A DNA stretch of 64,000 nucleotides from JABDQZ01 sp963801985 (GTDB taxonomy: Bacteria > Pseudomonadota > Gammaproteobacteria > Chromatiales > Chromatiaceae): contig CAWDGV010000007.1 in the NCBI GenBank assembly GCA_963801985.1, forward strand, positions 62,001 through 126,000, given 5' to 3'. Of the stretch, positions 10,564-19,467 are shown in pieces (position 1 is the stretch's first letter; each line of letters begins with the position of its first letter). Made by a program: the position numbers and the translations under genes. The notes beneath the pieces are model-generated. The model saw nothing but the letters and a program-made list of their open reading frames with translations, was not told where the DNA came from and did not search any database.

Positions 10564-11074
10564 ATTGTTTCAGAGCAGCCATGATGCCTGACCATTGTGC
10601 AAACTTGTCGTCGATCTTAATGGACGCATTGGCGGGGCTTGTTGATGGTAAACAGGCATAGTTAAGAGAAGGGAACTGCTTGCTGATTTCCGGTTTGACC
10701 ATTTTTGTAAAAACTTCCTCTGCCTTTTTTCCATTAAAAAACACACTGTGTATGTCAGCGTGATTTTTTAGAAAAGTGATGAAATCATTCGGTAACATGC
10801 TGTCTTTTTGAATTGCCTGGTCCAGGCTTCCTTCACGGTGGCAGTGTTGCAATACATCCCATAGAGCAATTTTGTTCTGTATTAGCCTGGATGTCCGCTG
10901 CTGGTAATCAAGCTCTTTGTCAAATCCGAACAGCTTGGACATGAAAGGCCAGAACAGGTTTCTTGGGTGTGCGTAATACTGGTTCATCTCAAGAGATTTT
11001 TTCCCCGGCATGGAGCCGAGGATCAATATTCTGGCGGAGGGAGAGGCAATGGGTGGGAAACAGGAAATTATCAT
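10556..11074 (-). CDS. DNA-deoxyinosine glycosylase (uracil-DNA glycosylase superfamily)
   Basis: From ATG 11074 the product has 172 residues. It carries LILGSMPGKKSLEMNQYYAHPRNLFWPF near residues 17-44 and CLPSTSPANAS near residue 145, the signatures of UDG family 6 (hypoxanthine-DNA glycosylase). It would remove deaminated adenine (hypoxanthine) from DNA. The open frame extends to 11128, but the added residues do not fit the family. The 3' end overlaps the aldolase gene tail-to-tail by 8 bp. Confidence 0.85.
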   Translation of the reverse strand: MIISCFPPIASPSARILILGSMPGKKSLEMNQYYAHPRNLFWPFMSKLFGFDKELDYQQRTSRLIQNKIALWDVLQHCHREGSLDQAIQKDSMLPNDFITFLKNHADIHSVFFNGKKAEEVFTKMVKPEISKQFPSLNYACLPSTSPANASIKIDDKFAQWSGIMAALKQFR

Positions 11075-11126
11075 GTCATTAAATTTTGTCGGTTCTACTC
11101 TATCTTGAACCGACCTGCATAACTGC

Positions 11127-11242
11127 AAGTGCTTGTATTGAATGCCTGTTTACTGAGGTGTTGGCAGCATGGATGCTGTCATCAAGCTTACAGGGAAGTA
11201 TTTACAGCGTCTTCAGGAAACAGGCATTCAGTATAAGCGTAT
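11127..11242. repeat. REP/MITE-like inverted repeat
   Basis: A perfect 13-bp inverted pair, TGAATGCCTGTTT at 11139-11151 and AAACAGGCATTCA at 11218-11230, extends outward to about 22 bp with two mismatches. Inside is a smaller hairpin around GCAGCATGGATGCTGTC and the phrase ACAGGGAAGTATTTACAGCG, which resembles REP-type repeats frequent in marine gammaproteobacteria. It fills most of the gap between the glycosylase start and the flavoprotein stop. Confidence 0.65.
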
Positions 11243-11251
11243 GGTACAAAA

Positions 11252-12664
11252 TTATAAGGGTCTTAGTTCAGTAATTGGCGAATCGTTTTTCGTATCAACC
11301 TTCTGATACAAATCATACAGGGCAGCCTGAAGCGCTTCTTCAATAACAGGATGATAGAAGGGTAGTTGTAATAACTGGCCTACAGTCATTTCCTGTTGAA
11401 TACACCAGGCAAGCAGATGGCCCAGATTTTCGCCCTTGGCTGCAATCATTTCAGCTCCAAGAAGCTTGCCGCTGGATTTTTCTGCGTAGACGCGAATGAT
11501 GCCCTTGTTCTTGGCCATGATGAGGGCGCGTCCAACCGGTGCCATCTTTATTTCACCGACAGCAGTAGTCTCCGGGGCAAGTTCGCTGTAAAGCGCACCC
11601 ACACTGACAATATTGGGATCACAGAAAGTGATATACAGTGGTGTTTTGCGCTGGAAGGACTGAACCTTGTCTGAGGTAGCATTAAAGCCTGCGATACGTC
11701 CTTCATCACCTGCTTCGTGTAGCAGCTGTCTTTCACCATTGACGTCACCAGCAAGGAACAGGTGTGTATCCCCGATCTGCATCGTGTTGCGATCGTATGA
11801 GGGTATACCATTTTCACCCAGCGTGACGCCTGCATTTTGCAGGTCAAGATTTTCCAGGTTTGGACGTCGTCCGATGGCAACGAGAATTTTTTCGACAGTT
11901 ATTGTCGTCTCTCCGGCGGTAACCTCGAACTGGCCATCTTCAAGTTCCCTGATTTCAGCAGCGTGGCCAAGTAACAAAGGCATTTCAGAGCCGATAATTT
12001 CCTTGGCTGAGGCAGCAACATCGGGGTCACTGATGCCGCCGATGGTTTCAAGTTGATCAATGCCCGTTATATCAACACCAAGCCGGTGCAGTGACTGGCC
12101 TATTTCCAGACCGATAACACCCAGTCCGATAACTGCCATTGAAGATGGCAAAGTCTCCAGTTCAAAAAAATCATCAGTGGTTAAAATACGGTCTCCAAAC
12201 TCTTGCCAGGCTTCAGGGACGATAGGACGCGAGCCTGTTGCTATGACAATTTTCTCTGCCCGTATAAGCTGACCGTTATTGATTTCAAGCAGGTTGGGTT
12301 CTAAAAATTTCGCGTAACCTTCAATGAACTGCTCATCATTCATGTTATCCGTAGAGTTAGATAAAACCCGGTCAACGAAGGTATCCCTCAGGTCCTGGAC
12401 ATATTCCATGGCTTCGGCCTGGTCGATACGCAAATCTTCATGACCTTCAACACCAAAACGATTAAACACCTTGCGGCGGTAAAAATCCTCGGCTACCTGA
12501 ATGACCGCCTTCGAAGGCATGCAACCAACACGCGCACAAGTGGTCCCGGTATGGCCACCATTAATCAGAACCCAGCTTTTACCCGAAGGCCGGACTTTAC
12601 TCAGTGCATACAGGCCAGCACTACCGGAACCAATAATGGCAACATCAACTTTACGTTCTTCCAC
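11252..12664 (-). CDS. Dihydrolipoyl dehydrogenase-like flavoprotein disulfide reductase
   Basis: The 470-residue protein has the FAD motif VAIIGSGSAGLYAL, the redox disulfide in TTCARVGCMPSK (about residues 43-48), an NAD-binding motif AVIGLGVIGLEIG, LFLAGDVNGE, and the C-terminal FYHPVIEEAL with the active-site His-Glu pair. These define the class I disulfide oxidoreductases. It is monocistronic, not beside 2-oxoacid dehydrogenase genes, so it may be a stand-alone Lpd paralogue; mercuric reductase is unlikely because there is no extra N-terminal domain or C-terminal Cys pair. Confidence 0.85.
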   Translation of the reverse strand: MEERKVDVAIIGSGSAGLYALSKVRPSGKSWVLINGGHTGTTCARVGCMPSKAVIQVAEDFYRRKVFNRFGVEGHEDLRIDQAEAMEYVQDLRDTFVDRVLSNSTDNMNDEQFIEGYAKFLEPNLLEINNGQLIRAEKIVIATGSRPIVPEAWQEFGDRILTTDDFFELETLPSSMAVIGLGVIGLEIGQSLHRLGVDITGIDQLETIGGISDPDVAASAKEIIGSEMPLLLGHAAEIRELEDGQFEVTAGETTITVEKILVAIGRRPNLENLDLQNAGVTLGENGIPSYDRNTMQIGDTHLFLAGDVNGERQLLHEAGDEGRIAGFNATSDKVQSFQRKTPLYITFCDPNIVSVGALYSELAPETTAVGEIKMAPVGRALIMAKNKGIIRVYAEKSSGKLLGAEMIAAKGENLGHLLAWCIQQEMTVGQLLQLPFYHPVIEEALQAALYDLYQKVDTKNDSPITELRPL

Positions 12665-12785
12665 TCAATCACCCTCTTTAATTATTTTATTTCAGTTTAT
12701 GTCACTGATTTTAAACATTGTGCGGCAGAATCATAGTCAATTTCTGCAACATCACCCTGCTGCGGCCAATGAAATACAGTTGGGA

Positions 12786-13076
12786 TCAGTCAAAAAAACA
12801 AAAGCGGCTATCAGAACCTGAACGGGGAGCAATGGGTGGAAGGGGGGCGCGTGGTGGTGGAATATAGCGGGGTGCCTGGGTATAGCCTAAACCACGTGGA
12901 GCGTAGTGAAACTGGTTGTAGGGTGATGCAATGTTATTTACACGAGCGTAGTTGCGATGTTTGTTATTGCTTTTACTTTTGCCCAGTAAATTTAAACAGA
13001 AAAATGCCTGTGCTGAGCCGGATAGAAAAAAACAGGAACAAAATAATGTGACGATAATTTTATTTTTTGCAGGCAT
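12786..13076 (-). CDS. Small exported protein, Pro/Tyr/Arg-rich, unknown function
   Basis: The 96-residue ORF begins with a signal-peptide-like stretch (Lys-rich start, hydrophobic FCSCFFLSG, then SAQA-FF as a plausible cleavage site). The mature part is basic and low complexity with repeated Pro, Arg, Tyr and Asn, and an ending RFCFFD. I do not recognise a family. It has its own space between two transcription units. Confidence 0.5.
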   Translation of the reverse strand: MPAKNKIIVTLFCSCFFLSGSAQAFFCLNLLGKSKSNNKHRNYARVNNIASPYNQFHYAPRGLGYTQAPRYIPPPRAPLPPIAPRSGSDSRFCFFD

Positions 13077-13205
13077 AAAGCCAGTATGGCAAAGCTGGAA
13101 AAAATTTCAAAAAAAACTTTTTTTCTGAAATAGCTTGGATATACTTTACAACACTGTCACGGATGGCAGTTTTTTATTTCATTACCAATGACAAGGAGAT
13201 GTCTC

Positions 13206-13481
13206 ATGAAAAAGAATCTATTTCTTCCCATTTCATTATTGTTTTATCTTGCGCTCCCGGGCGGAGCCGCTTTGGCAAGCCCCGTAAATATCAACCAGGC
13301 TGATGCTGTAGAGATAGCCAGTGCCCTGCAGGGAATTGGACAAAAAAAAGCGGAAGCCATCGTCGAATTCAGAAAGCTTAATGGCGAGTTTGAATCTGTA
13401 GATCAACTTACACAGGTCAAAGGCATTGGGGAAAAGCTGGTTTCGACGCTCCGGCAGGATATTCTTTTACAGAATCCATAA
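13206..13481 (+). CDS. ComEA-like helix-hairpin-helix protein, exported
   Basis: The start is ATG 13206, seven bases after a good ribosome binding site (AAGGAG, 13193-13198); an upstream ATG lies in the binding site itself. The 91-residue product has a signal peptide ending near ALAS, then VNINQADAVEIASALQGIG and VKGIGEKLVSTLR, two helix-hairpin-helix motifs of the ComEA type that bind DNA without sequence specificity. Short ComEA-like proteins of this kind act in the periplasm, possibly in DNA uptake; their role in non-competent species is unclear. A strong terminator follows. Confidence 0.9.
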   Translation: MKKNLFLPISLLFYLALPGGAALASPVNINQADAVEIASALQGIGQKKAEAIVEFRKLNGEFESVDQLTQVKGIGEKLVSTLRQDILLQNP

Positions 13482-13504
13482 TGTTGCAAAGCTGAAGCCA
13501 AATT

Positions 13505-13544
13505 AAACGGCGCCACGGATTAAATTACCGGGCGCCGTTTTTTC
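13505..13544 (+). terminator. Intrinsic terminator after the comEA-like gene
   Basis: The stem AAACGGCGCC / GGCGCCGTTT encloses a loop of about 16 nt and is followed by a run of T residues. It lies 24 bp after the stop of the helix-hairpin-helix gene. Confidence 0.85.
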
Positions 13545-13652
13545 ATTTTGAGGTTGATGCTATGCTTGCTGGAGCTGGATGCAAAGGTGTTCTTAAAAAT
13601 AACTGTTTCAGCTAATAAACTTAATAAACATTAATTATCCAGAAGCAGATTT

Positions 13653-15206
13653 ATGGCCGAAAACAAAACATCTTTCATGGAAGAATTCCAACCGTTCTGG
13701 AAAAATCTCTGGCCAGTTTTTGCGGTCATTGCAATGGCCGGCATTTTTTACCATGCCACGGTAATGACAATGGCTAACACCTGGCTGGCCAACGAAACTT
13801 ATTCCCATGGCTTTATTATCCTGCCTATCACGCTCTGGCTGCTTTGGCAGCACCGTTTTGAAATAGCCCTTGCCCGCGCAAAAACAGACTACCGTATATA
13901 TCCTCTGCTGTTACTCAGCTTGCTTGTCTGGATGCTGTCCGAATCTCTGGGAATCCAGGCATTGGCGCAATTTGCGCTGGTATCGAGTGTGATTTTTGCC
14001 ATCTGGACCTTGACCGGCATAAGCATGGGGAAGGTGATATTTTTTCCGGTTGTTTTCCTGTTGTTCATGGTACCGGTCGGTGATTTCCTGATACCGCCGA
14101 TGATGGAGTTTACCGCCACCTTTACAGTTAACCTGTTACGCTTGACCGGTATTCCTGTTTTCCGCGAAGGCATGTTTTTCACAATACCTTCAGGTAACTG
14201 GTCTGTAGTTGAGGCCTGTAGCGGCGTCCGCTATATCATTGCTTCATTTGTGCTTGGTGTTTTATATGCGTTCCTGAATTACCGTTCTGTCCGCAAGCAA
14301 ATCATTTTTATCCTGTTTTCCCTGGCAATTCCAATTCTGGCAAATGGCCTGCGTGCCTACATGATTGTCATGATAGGGCATCTGAGCAACATGGAACTGG
14401 CTACCGGTGTTGATCACCTGGTATATGGCTGGGTGTTTTTTGGCGTAGTTATGCTGATTCTGTTTGCGCTTGGTGCTATCTGGCGAGATGACATGACGCC
14501 TCCAGAAATTGACAAGGAAACACAGGCAGGCTGTTTTGCGGACCGTTCCATGACAATTAAAGGTCTCGCGGTGATAGCGATAACCTTGTTATTGCCAGTG
14601 ATCTATCTCAGTACCCAGCAAATTGATGTTGAAGTGTCTGACAAACCTTTTATTGCAGAGCTGAAGACGGGTGGCTGGCGTCATTGTGATAAACACGAAG
14701 TGAGTGACTGGCGTCCCGGTATTGTTGGTGCCAGTGCACAAACGGCTGACAGGTACTGTAAGGATAATGAACAGGTGTCTCTGTTCCTGGGGTATTACCC
14801 GCACCAGAAGCAGGGGAATGAGGCGGCTAATCAGTTGAACAGCCTGAATCCTGCCGAGGGGGAAGATTTTACTGCTTCAAAAATCCAGAGCCAGGAAGAA
14901 ATTGCGGTGTCTATCGAAGGCCAAACCTCTCATATTGAAGCCTCTGTGATTGTCCGTCACGGCCAGGTTTATCGTGTCTGGCGCTGGTACAGAATCGGCA
15001 GCCAGTTAACCTCGAACACGATCGAGGCCAAGCTTTTTGAAGCTTACGCCAAACTGGTGGAAAATCGCGGTGATGCACTTTTTGTCGTGATTGCCACACC
15101 GGTAACTGACAGTTCTGGAAATGCCAAGGCAGACCGGTTACTGCAGGACTATACTGATAATATTTATCCTCTGATAACGGCTCATGCCGATAGTCTGGTG
15201 AAATGA
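13653..15206 (+). CDS. xrtA: Exosortase A with EpsI domain
   Basis: The 517-residue protein is an eight-segment or larger membrane exosortase followed by a soluble EpsI-like domain (about 300-517). The catalytic triad is visible: Cys in VVEACSGVRYI, Arg in LANGLRAYMIVMIGHLS and His in GVDHLVYGW. XrtA processes PEP-CTERM proteins at the inner membrane and usually lies inside an exopolysaccharide cluster; none of those genes is in this window. Its stop overlaps the start of the thioredoxin-fold gene (ATGA), so the two are translationally coupled. Confidence 0.92.
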   Translation: MAENKTSFMEEFQPFWKNLWPVFAVIAMAGIFYHATVMTMANTWLANETYSHGFIILPITLWLLWQHRFEIALARAKTDYRIYPLLLLSLLVWMLSESLGIQALAQFALVSSVIFAIWTLTGISMGKVIFFPVVFLLFMVPVGDFLIPPMMEFTATFTVNLLRLTGIPVFREGMFFTIPSGNWSVVEACSGVRYIIASFVLGVLYAFLNYRSVRKQIIFILFSLAIPILANGLRAYMIVMIGHLSNMELATGVDHLVYGWVFFGVVMLILFALGAIWRDDMTPPEIDKETQAGCFADRSMTIKGLAVIAITLLLPVIYLSTQQIDVEVSDKPFIAELKTGGWRHCDKHEVSDWRPGIVGASAQTADRYCKDNEQVSLFLGYYPHQKQGNEAANQLNSLNPAEGEDFTASKIQSQEEIAVSIEGQTSHIEASVIVRHGQVYRVWRWYRIGSQLTSNTIEAKLFEAYAKLVENRGDALFVVIATPVTDSSGNAKADRLLQDYTDNIYPLITAHADSLVK

Positions 15207-16240
15207 TGTCTAAGATTCTTTTGCTGTTGGTATTATTACTGCTTGGTAGTTCTCTGTTCGCCGAGGAAACAAGCGAGGCACTCACAGAAGGTATGGTCAA
15301 CCCAGGTTACCATGACAAGCCGGCCTGGTTTAAAGAGTCTTTCCTGGATATACGGGAAGATATACAGGAGGCCACCGACCAGGATAAACGGGTGATGCTC
15401 TATTTTTACCAGGATGGTTGTCCGTATTGCGGAAAATTGCTGCAGGATAATTTTGGTGACAGGGATATTTCTCATTATACAAAGAAAAATTTTGATGTCA
15501 TCTCAATCAACATGTGGGGTGACAGGGAAGTCGTTAACCTGGCCGGTGAAACAACAACTGAAAAAGCCTTTGCCAAAAATTTACGCGTACAGTTTACGCC
15601 GACTTTGTTATTCCTGAACGAACAAGGCAAAGTACTGTTACGGATTAACGGCTATTTCGCCCCGTACAAGTTCATGACGACCCTGCAATATATTGCCGAG
15701 AAAAAAGAAAACAGTATCGCCATCCGGGATTACTTCAGGACAATCAAACCAGAAAAAGCCAGTGGACAGTTACATACAACTGAAAATACCCTGAAAAACC
15801 CGGCCGACCTGACTGAACGAAATTCCGCAACCAAGCCGCTGCTAGTCATGTTCGAACAGCCTGTCTGCAAAGCCTGTGATGAATTACATCTGGATATTCT
15901 TAAGCGGGATAACGTCAAAGCCAGTCTGCAGGCATTTGATGTCGTGGTGCTGAACATGTGGTCTGACCAGTTAATCAGGACGCCTGCCGGTCAAAACAGT
16001 AAAATTAAGGAATGGTCGAATCAACTCGGGATTAATTACAGTCCCAGCCTGGTGTTTTTTGATGCGCAGGGCGATGAAATATTCCGTACCGAAGCCTACA
16101 TGAAGTCTTTCCATACCAAGGCTGCGCTGGATTATGTATCTACCGGAACCTATAAAACCATCCCGGAGTTTCAGCGTTATGTGCAGAAAATTGCGGATGA
16201 CCTGCATGCCAGGGGCATTGAGTTTGACCTGATGGACTAA
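15203..16240 (+). CDS. Exported protein with two thioredoxin-like domains
   Basis: The 345-residue protein has a signal peptide (LLLLVLLLLGSSLFAEE) and two similar thioredoxin-fold halves. The first has DGCPYCGKL (about residues 71-79) and the second EQPVCKACDEL (about 219-229), each followed by a matching VV/IS-x-NMW motif and a cis-Pro region (FTPTLLFL, YSPSLVFF). It resembles SoxW-type or DsbD-gamma-like thiol proteins of the periplasm. The overlap with xrtA suggests it works with the exosortase or its substrates, which is an inference. RND genes converge on it. Confidence 0.8.
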   Translation: MMSKILLLLVLLLLGSSLFAEETSEALTEGMVNPGYHDKPAWFKESFLDIREDIQEATDQDKRVMLYFYQDGCPYCGKLLQDNFGDRDISHYTKKNFDVISINMWGDREVVNLAGETTTEKAFAKNLRVQFTPTLLFLNEQGKVLLRINGYFAPYKFMTTLQYIAEKKENSIAIRDYFRTIKPEKASGQLHTTENTLKNPADLTERNSATKPLLVMFEQPVCKACDELHLDILKRDNVKASLQAFDVVVLNMWSDQLIRTPAGQNSKIKEWSNQLGINYSPSLVFFDAQGDEIFRTEAYMKSFHTKAALDYVSTGTYKTIPEFQRYVQKIADDLHARGIEFDLMD

Positions 16241-19200
16241 GTTTTCTCGTTAAGGAGGCTGTCTATGCGCTTATGCATAACGCCGTAATAGACAACCGGA
16301 ATTACAATCAGTGTTAACACGGTAGAAACAAAAATGCCAAATATCAGTGATATAGCCAGACCAGAAAAGATGGGATCATCCAGAATAAAGAATGCGCCAG
16401 CCATGGCTGCCACACCAGTCAGCACGATGGGCTTGGCACGGACTGTGGCTGAACGGATTACTGCATCAGCTAATTCCATGCCTTCGCGCACCTGCTGATT
16501 AATAAAGTCGACCAGCAGTATTGAATTCCTGACAATAATGCCTGCAAGGGCAATCATTCCAATCATTGATGTGGCCGTAAACTGGGCATCAAGTAGGGCG
16601 TGGCCCGGCATTATGCCGATCACGGTCAAAGGGATCGGGGCCATGATGATCAAAGGAACAAGGTAGGATTTGAACTGAGCTACGACTAGTAAATAGATCA
16701 GCAGTAAACCAATTGAATAGGCAATGCCCATATCACGAAAAGTATCATAGGTAATCTGCCATTCACCATCCCATTTTATACTGTATTCATAAGGATTGTT
16801 GGGCTGAGAAAGCAACCACTGGTCCAGCTCTGTTTGAGCGTTTATCGTGGATTTTATATCAAACATGCCGTACAGCGGTGAATCTGTTTCCCCAGCCATG
16901 TCACCAGTGACATAGACAACCGGCAAAAGATCTTTGTGATGAATGCTGTACTCACGCTGCGCGGGTATCACTGAAACAACTTCTGAAAGGGGTACCATGC
17001 CATTTGCGCCCTGGCATTTAAAAGACAGTACCTGGTTAAGCTCGGCTCGATCAGCTTCAGAATACCTTAGCCGGATAGGCACTGCATACTTCAGGTTACT
17101 GCCATGTATGTAAGCTACGTCCTCTCCTCCCAGAATTGTGCCGAGTGCCTGGACAACCTCGGTTTGAGACACTCCCAGCAGGCTGGCTTTGGATCTGTCG
17201 ATAACCACAACGGCCTTGGTTGAGGGATATTCAACTGAATCATCAATGTCTACGATATCAGGGGTTGTTTCAAAAATTTTCCGTACCTTATAGGCTGTAT
17301 CGATTTGCCCCTTGTAATCGACACCATAAATTTCTGCCACCAGTGGCGCCATAACCGGCGGGCCAGGCGGAACTTCAACAATCTTGGCATTACCATTAAA
17401 CTGCCGGGCAATGGTCTGAATAGGTTCGCGTATGGCAAGCGCAATTTCGTGACTTTTTCTTCCACGATCATGTTTGTCAGCTAGATTAATCTGGATATCC
17501 CCCAAGTGGGGGGCATCACGCAGATAATATTGTCGTACCAGGCCATTGAAGCCAATAGGAGCGGCGGTTCCTGCATAGACCTGGTAGTCGGTCACTTCCG
17601 GCACCCCTGAAAGGAAATGCCCGATTTCGTGAAGCACCAGCGTTGTTTGTTCAAGCGTTGTGCCTTCTGGCATATCCAGTACCACCTGGAATTCAGATTT
17701 GTTGTCAAAAGGTAACATCTTGAACACGACCAGTTTAAAAAAGCTCAGGGATACTGCTGCCATGATCAGGATCAGGATAGCTGCCAGCAGTTTCCAGCGG
17801 TTTATCCATCCAGATCTGCCTGCCAGAAAGGGATGCATTATTCTTGTGAACAGGCGCGCCAGGGCAGGGCTGGCATCCTGGTGTTCAGCGAGATGTTCTT
17901 GCGTTACTCCTTTAAGCAAAAAATAAGTCATCCAGGGGGTGAAAACGAAAGCGACGACCAGGGAGATCAACATTCCCATAGAGGCATTGATGGGAATTGG
18001 ACTCATGTAAGGTCCCATTAACCCACTTACAAAGGCCATCGGCAATAAAGCGGCGATAACGGTAAAGGTAGCCAGGATAGTGGGGCCGCCAACTTCATCG
18101 ACAGCCCGGGGTATGGCCTCTAGTAAATTTTTTGCTCCAAGCGAGATATGCCTGTTGATGTTTTCTACGACGACGATGGCGTCATCAACCAGGATGCCTA
18201 TAGAAAAAATCAGCGCAAACAGGGATACCCGGTTGAGCGTAAAGCCGTAAGCCCAGGAAGCAAACAGGGTCGCGGCCAGGGTAACGACGACCGCACTGCC
18301 AACGATTAATGATTCGCGGATCGCCATTCTGGGAAATTCCATAAAAACCAGTACCAGGAGAACGACTGACAGGCTTACAAAACCGAGTTTACTCATCAGT
18401 TTTTTTGCCTTGTCGTCAGCAGTTGCACCATAGTTTCGGGTGATACGCGTTTCAACGCCATCTGGTATATAAATACCCTTCAGTTGTTCAAAACGTTGGA
18501 TAATTCGCTCGGCGATGGCCACTGCATTTTCACCGGGTTTTTTTGCCACTGCCAGCGTGACGGCAGGTGGTTCTCCAGCTGCGGCCAGTTCCGGGTTGTC
18601 AATCGCAGGGCCGGTGCCCATCCAGACATAGGATTGAGGACGTTCAGCACCTTCACGAATGCTGGCAACGTCTCGAAGAAAGACAGGTCTTCCCTCATGT
18701 ACACCGACAACGAGGTTGCCAATCTCATGCGAGTCGCTGAGAAAAACACCAGCCTGAACCAATAATTCCTGGTTGTTTGAAGTTATCTCAATATTGTCTT
18801 GCGTATGGTTTGCACTGAGTAGGCTATTGCGCAGGTTAGGCAGGGATATCCGGTAACCAGCCAGTGCCTGCGGGTCCAGGGTCACGTGAATGACACGCTT
18901 TGGTGCTCCAATAGTATAGATGTCCCGGCTGCCCGGGACGCGTTTTAACTCTGACTCGATGGCATGGGCAACCTGTCCCAGTTCGTAGGCGCCGATATTC
19001 GAATCTTTTGACCACAGCGTGGCTGTCAATATGGGTACATCATCAATACCCTTGGGCTTGACAATAGGCTGGCCGACGCCAAGGTTGGGTGGCAACCAGT
19101 CCTGGTTTGAATAGATTTTGCTGAACAGGCGGACAATAGCATCTGTACGTTTCTCGCCAACAAGGTACTGAATGGTTAATGTTGCCATACCCGGTGACGA

Positions 19201-19467
19201 GGAGGAAAAAACGTGTTCAATGCCTTCGATTTCTGAAAGTACCTGTTCGGCTGGGGCCGACACCAGGTTTTCAACCTCTTCCGCCGATGCGCCAGGAAAG
19301 GGGATAAACACATTAGCGAAAGTCACATTAATCTGCGGCTCTTCTTCGCGGGGGGTAACAAACACGGCAAACACACCCAGTAGCAGGCCTACCAGGGCCA
19401 GCAGCGGCGTAATTTGTGAATTCTGGAAGCGCAGTGCGATGCGTCCGGAAAACCCCAGCTTATCCAT
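16237..19467 (-). CDS. RND efflux transporter permease
   Basis: The 1076-residue protein has the RND layout: one membrane helix, a large periplasmic loop, six helices, a second loop and a final membrane block. The proton-relay Asp pair is in SIGILVDDAIVVVENINRH. The N-terminal signature FPGASAEEVENLVSAPAEQ is typical of AcrB/MexF-like and related pumps. Substrate cannot be predicted. It overlaps the end of its membrane-fusion partner gene by 8 bp. No outer-membrane TolC-type gene is adjacent, so an unlinked channel is probably used. Confidence 0.93.
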   Translation of the reverse strand: MDKLGFSGRIALRFQNSQITPLLALVGLLLGVFAVFVTPREEEPQINVTFANVFIPFPGASAEEVENLVSAPAEQVLSEIEGIEHVFSSSSPGMATLTIQYLVGEKRTDAIVRLFSKIYSNQDWLPPNLGVGQPIVKPKGIDDVPILTATLWSKDSNIGAYELGQVAHAIESELKRVPGSRDIYTIGAPKRVIHVTLDPQALAGYRISLPNLRNSLLSANHTQDNIEITSNNQELLVQAGVFLSDSHEIGNLVVGVHEGRPVFLRDVASIREGAERPQSYVWMGTGPAIDNPELAAAGEPPAVTLAVAKKPGENAVAIAERIIQRFEQLKGIYIPDGVETRITRNYGATADDKAKKLMSKLGFVSLSVVLLVLVFMEFPRMAIRESLIVGSAVVVTLAATLFASWAYGFTLNRVSLFALIFSIGILVDDAIVVVENINRHISLGAKNLLEAIPRAVDEVGGPTILATFTVIAALLPMAFVSGLMGPYMSPIPINASMGMLISLVVAFVFTPWMTYFLLKGVTQEHLAEHQDASPALARLFTRIMHPFLAGRSGWINRWKLLAAILILIMAAVSLSFFKLVVFKMLPFDNKSEFQVVLDMPEGTTLEQTTLVLHEIGHFLSGVPEVTDYQVYAGTAAPIGFNGLVRQYYLRDAPHLGDIQINLADKHDRGRKSHEIALAIREPIQTIARQFNGNAKIVEVPPGPPVMAPLVAEIYGVDYKGQIDTAYKVRKIFETTPDIVDIDDSVEYPSTKAVVVIDRSKASLLGVSQTEVVQALGTILGGEDVAYIHGSNLKYAVPIRLRYSEADRAELNQVLSFKCQGANGMVPLSEVVSVIPAQREYSIHHKDLLPVVYVTGDMAGETDSPLYGMFDIKSTINAQTELDQWLLSQPNNPYEYSIKWDGEWQITYDTFRDMGIAYSIGLLLIYLLVVAQFKSYLVPLIIMAPIPLTVIGIMPGHALLDAQFTATSMIGMIALAGIIVRNSILLVDFINQQVREGMELADAVIRSATVRAKPIVLTGVAAMAGAFFILDDPIFSGLAISLIFGIFVSTVLTLIVIPVVYYGVMHKRIDSLLNEKT

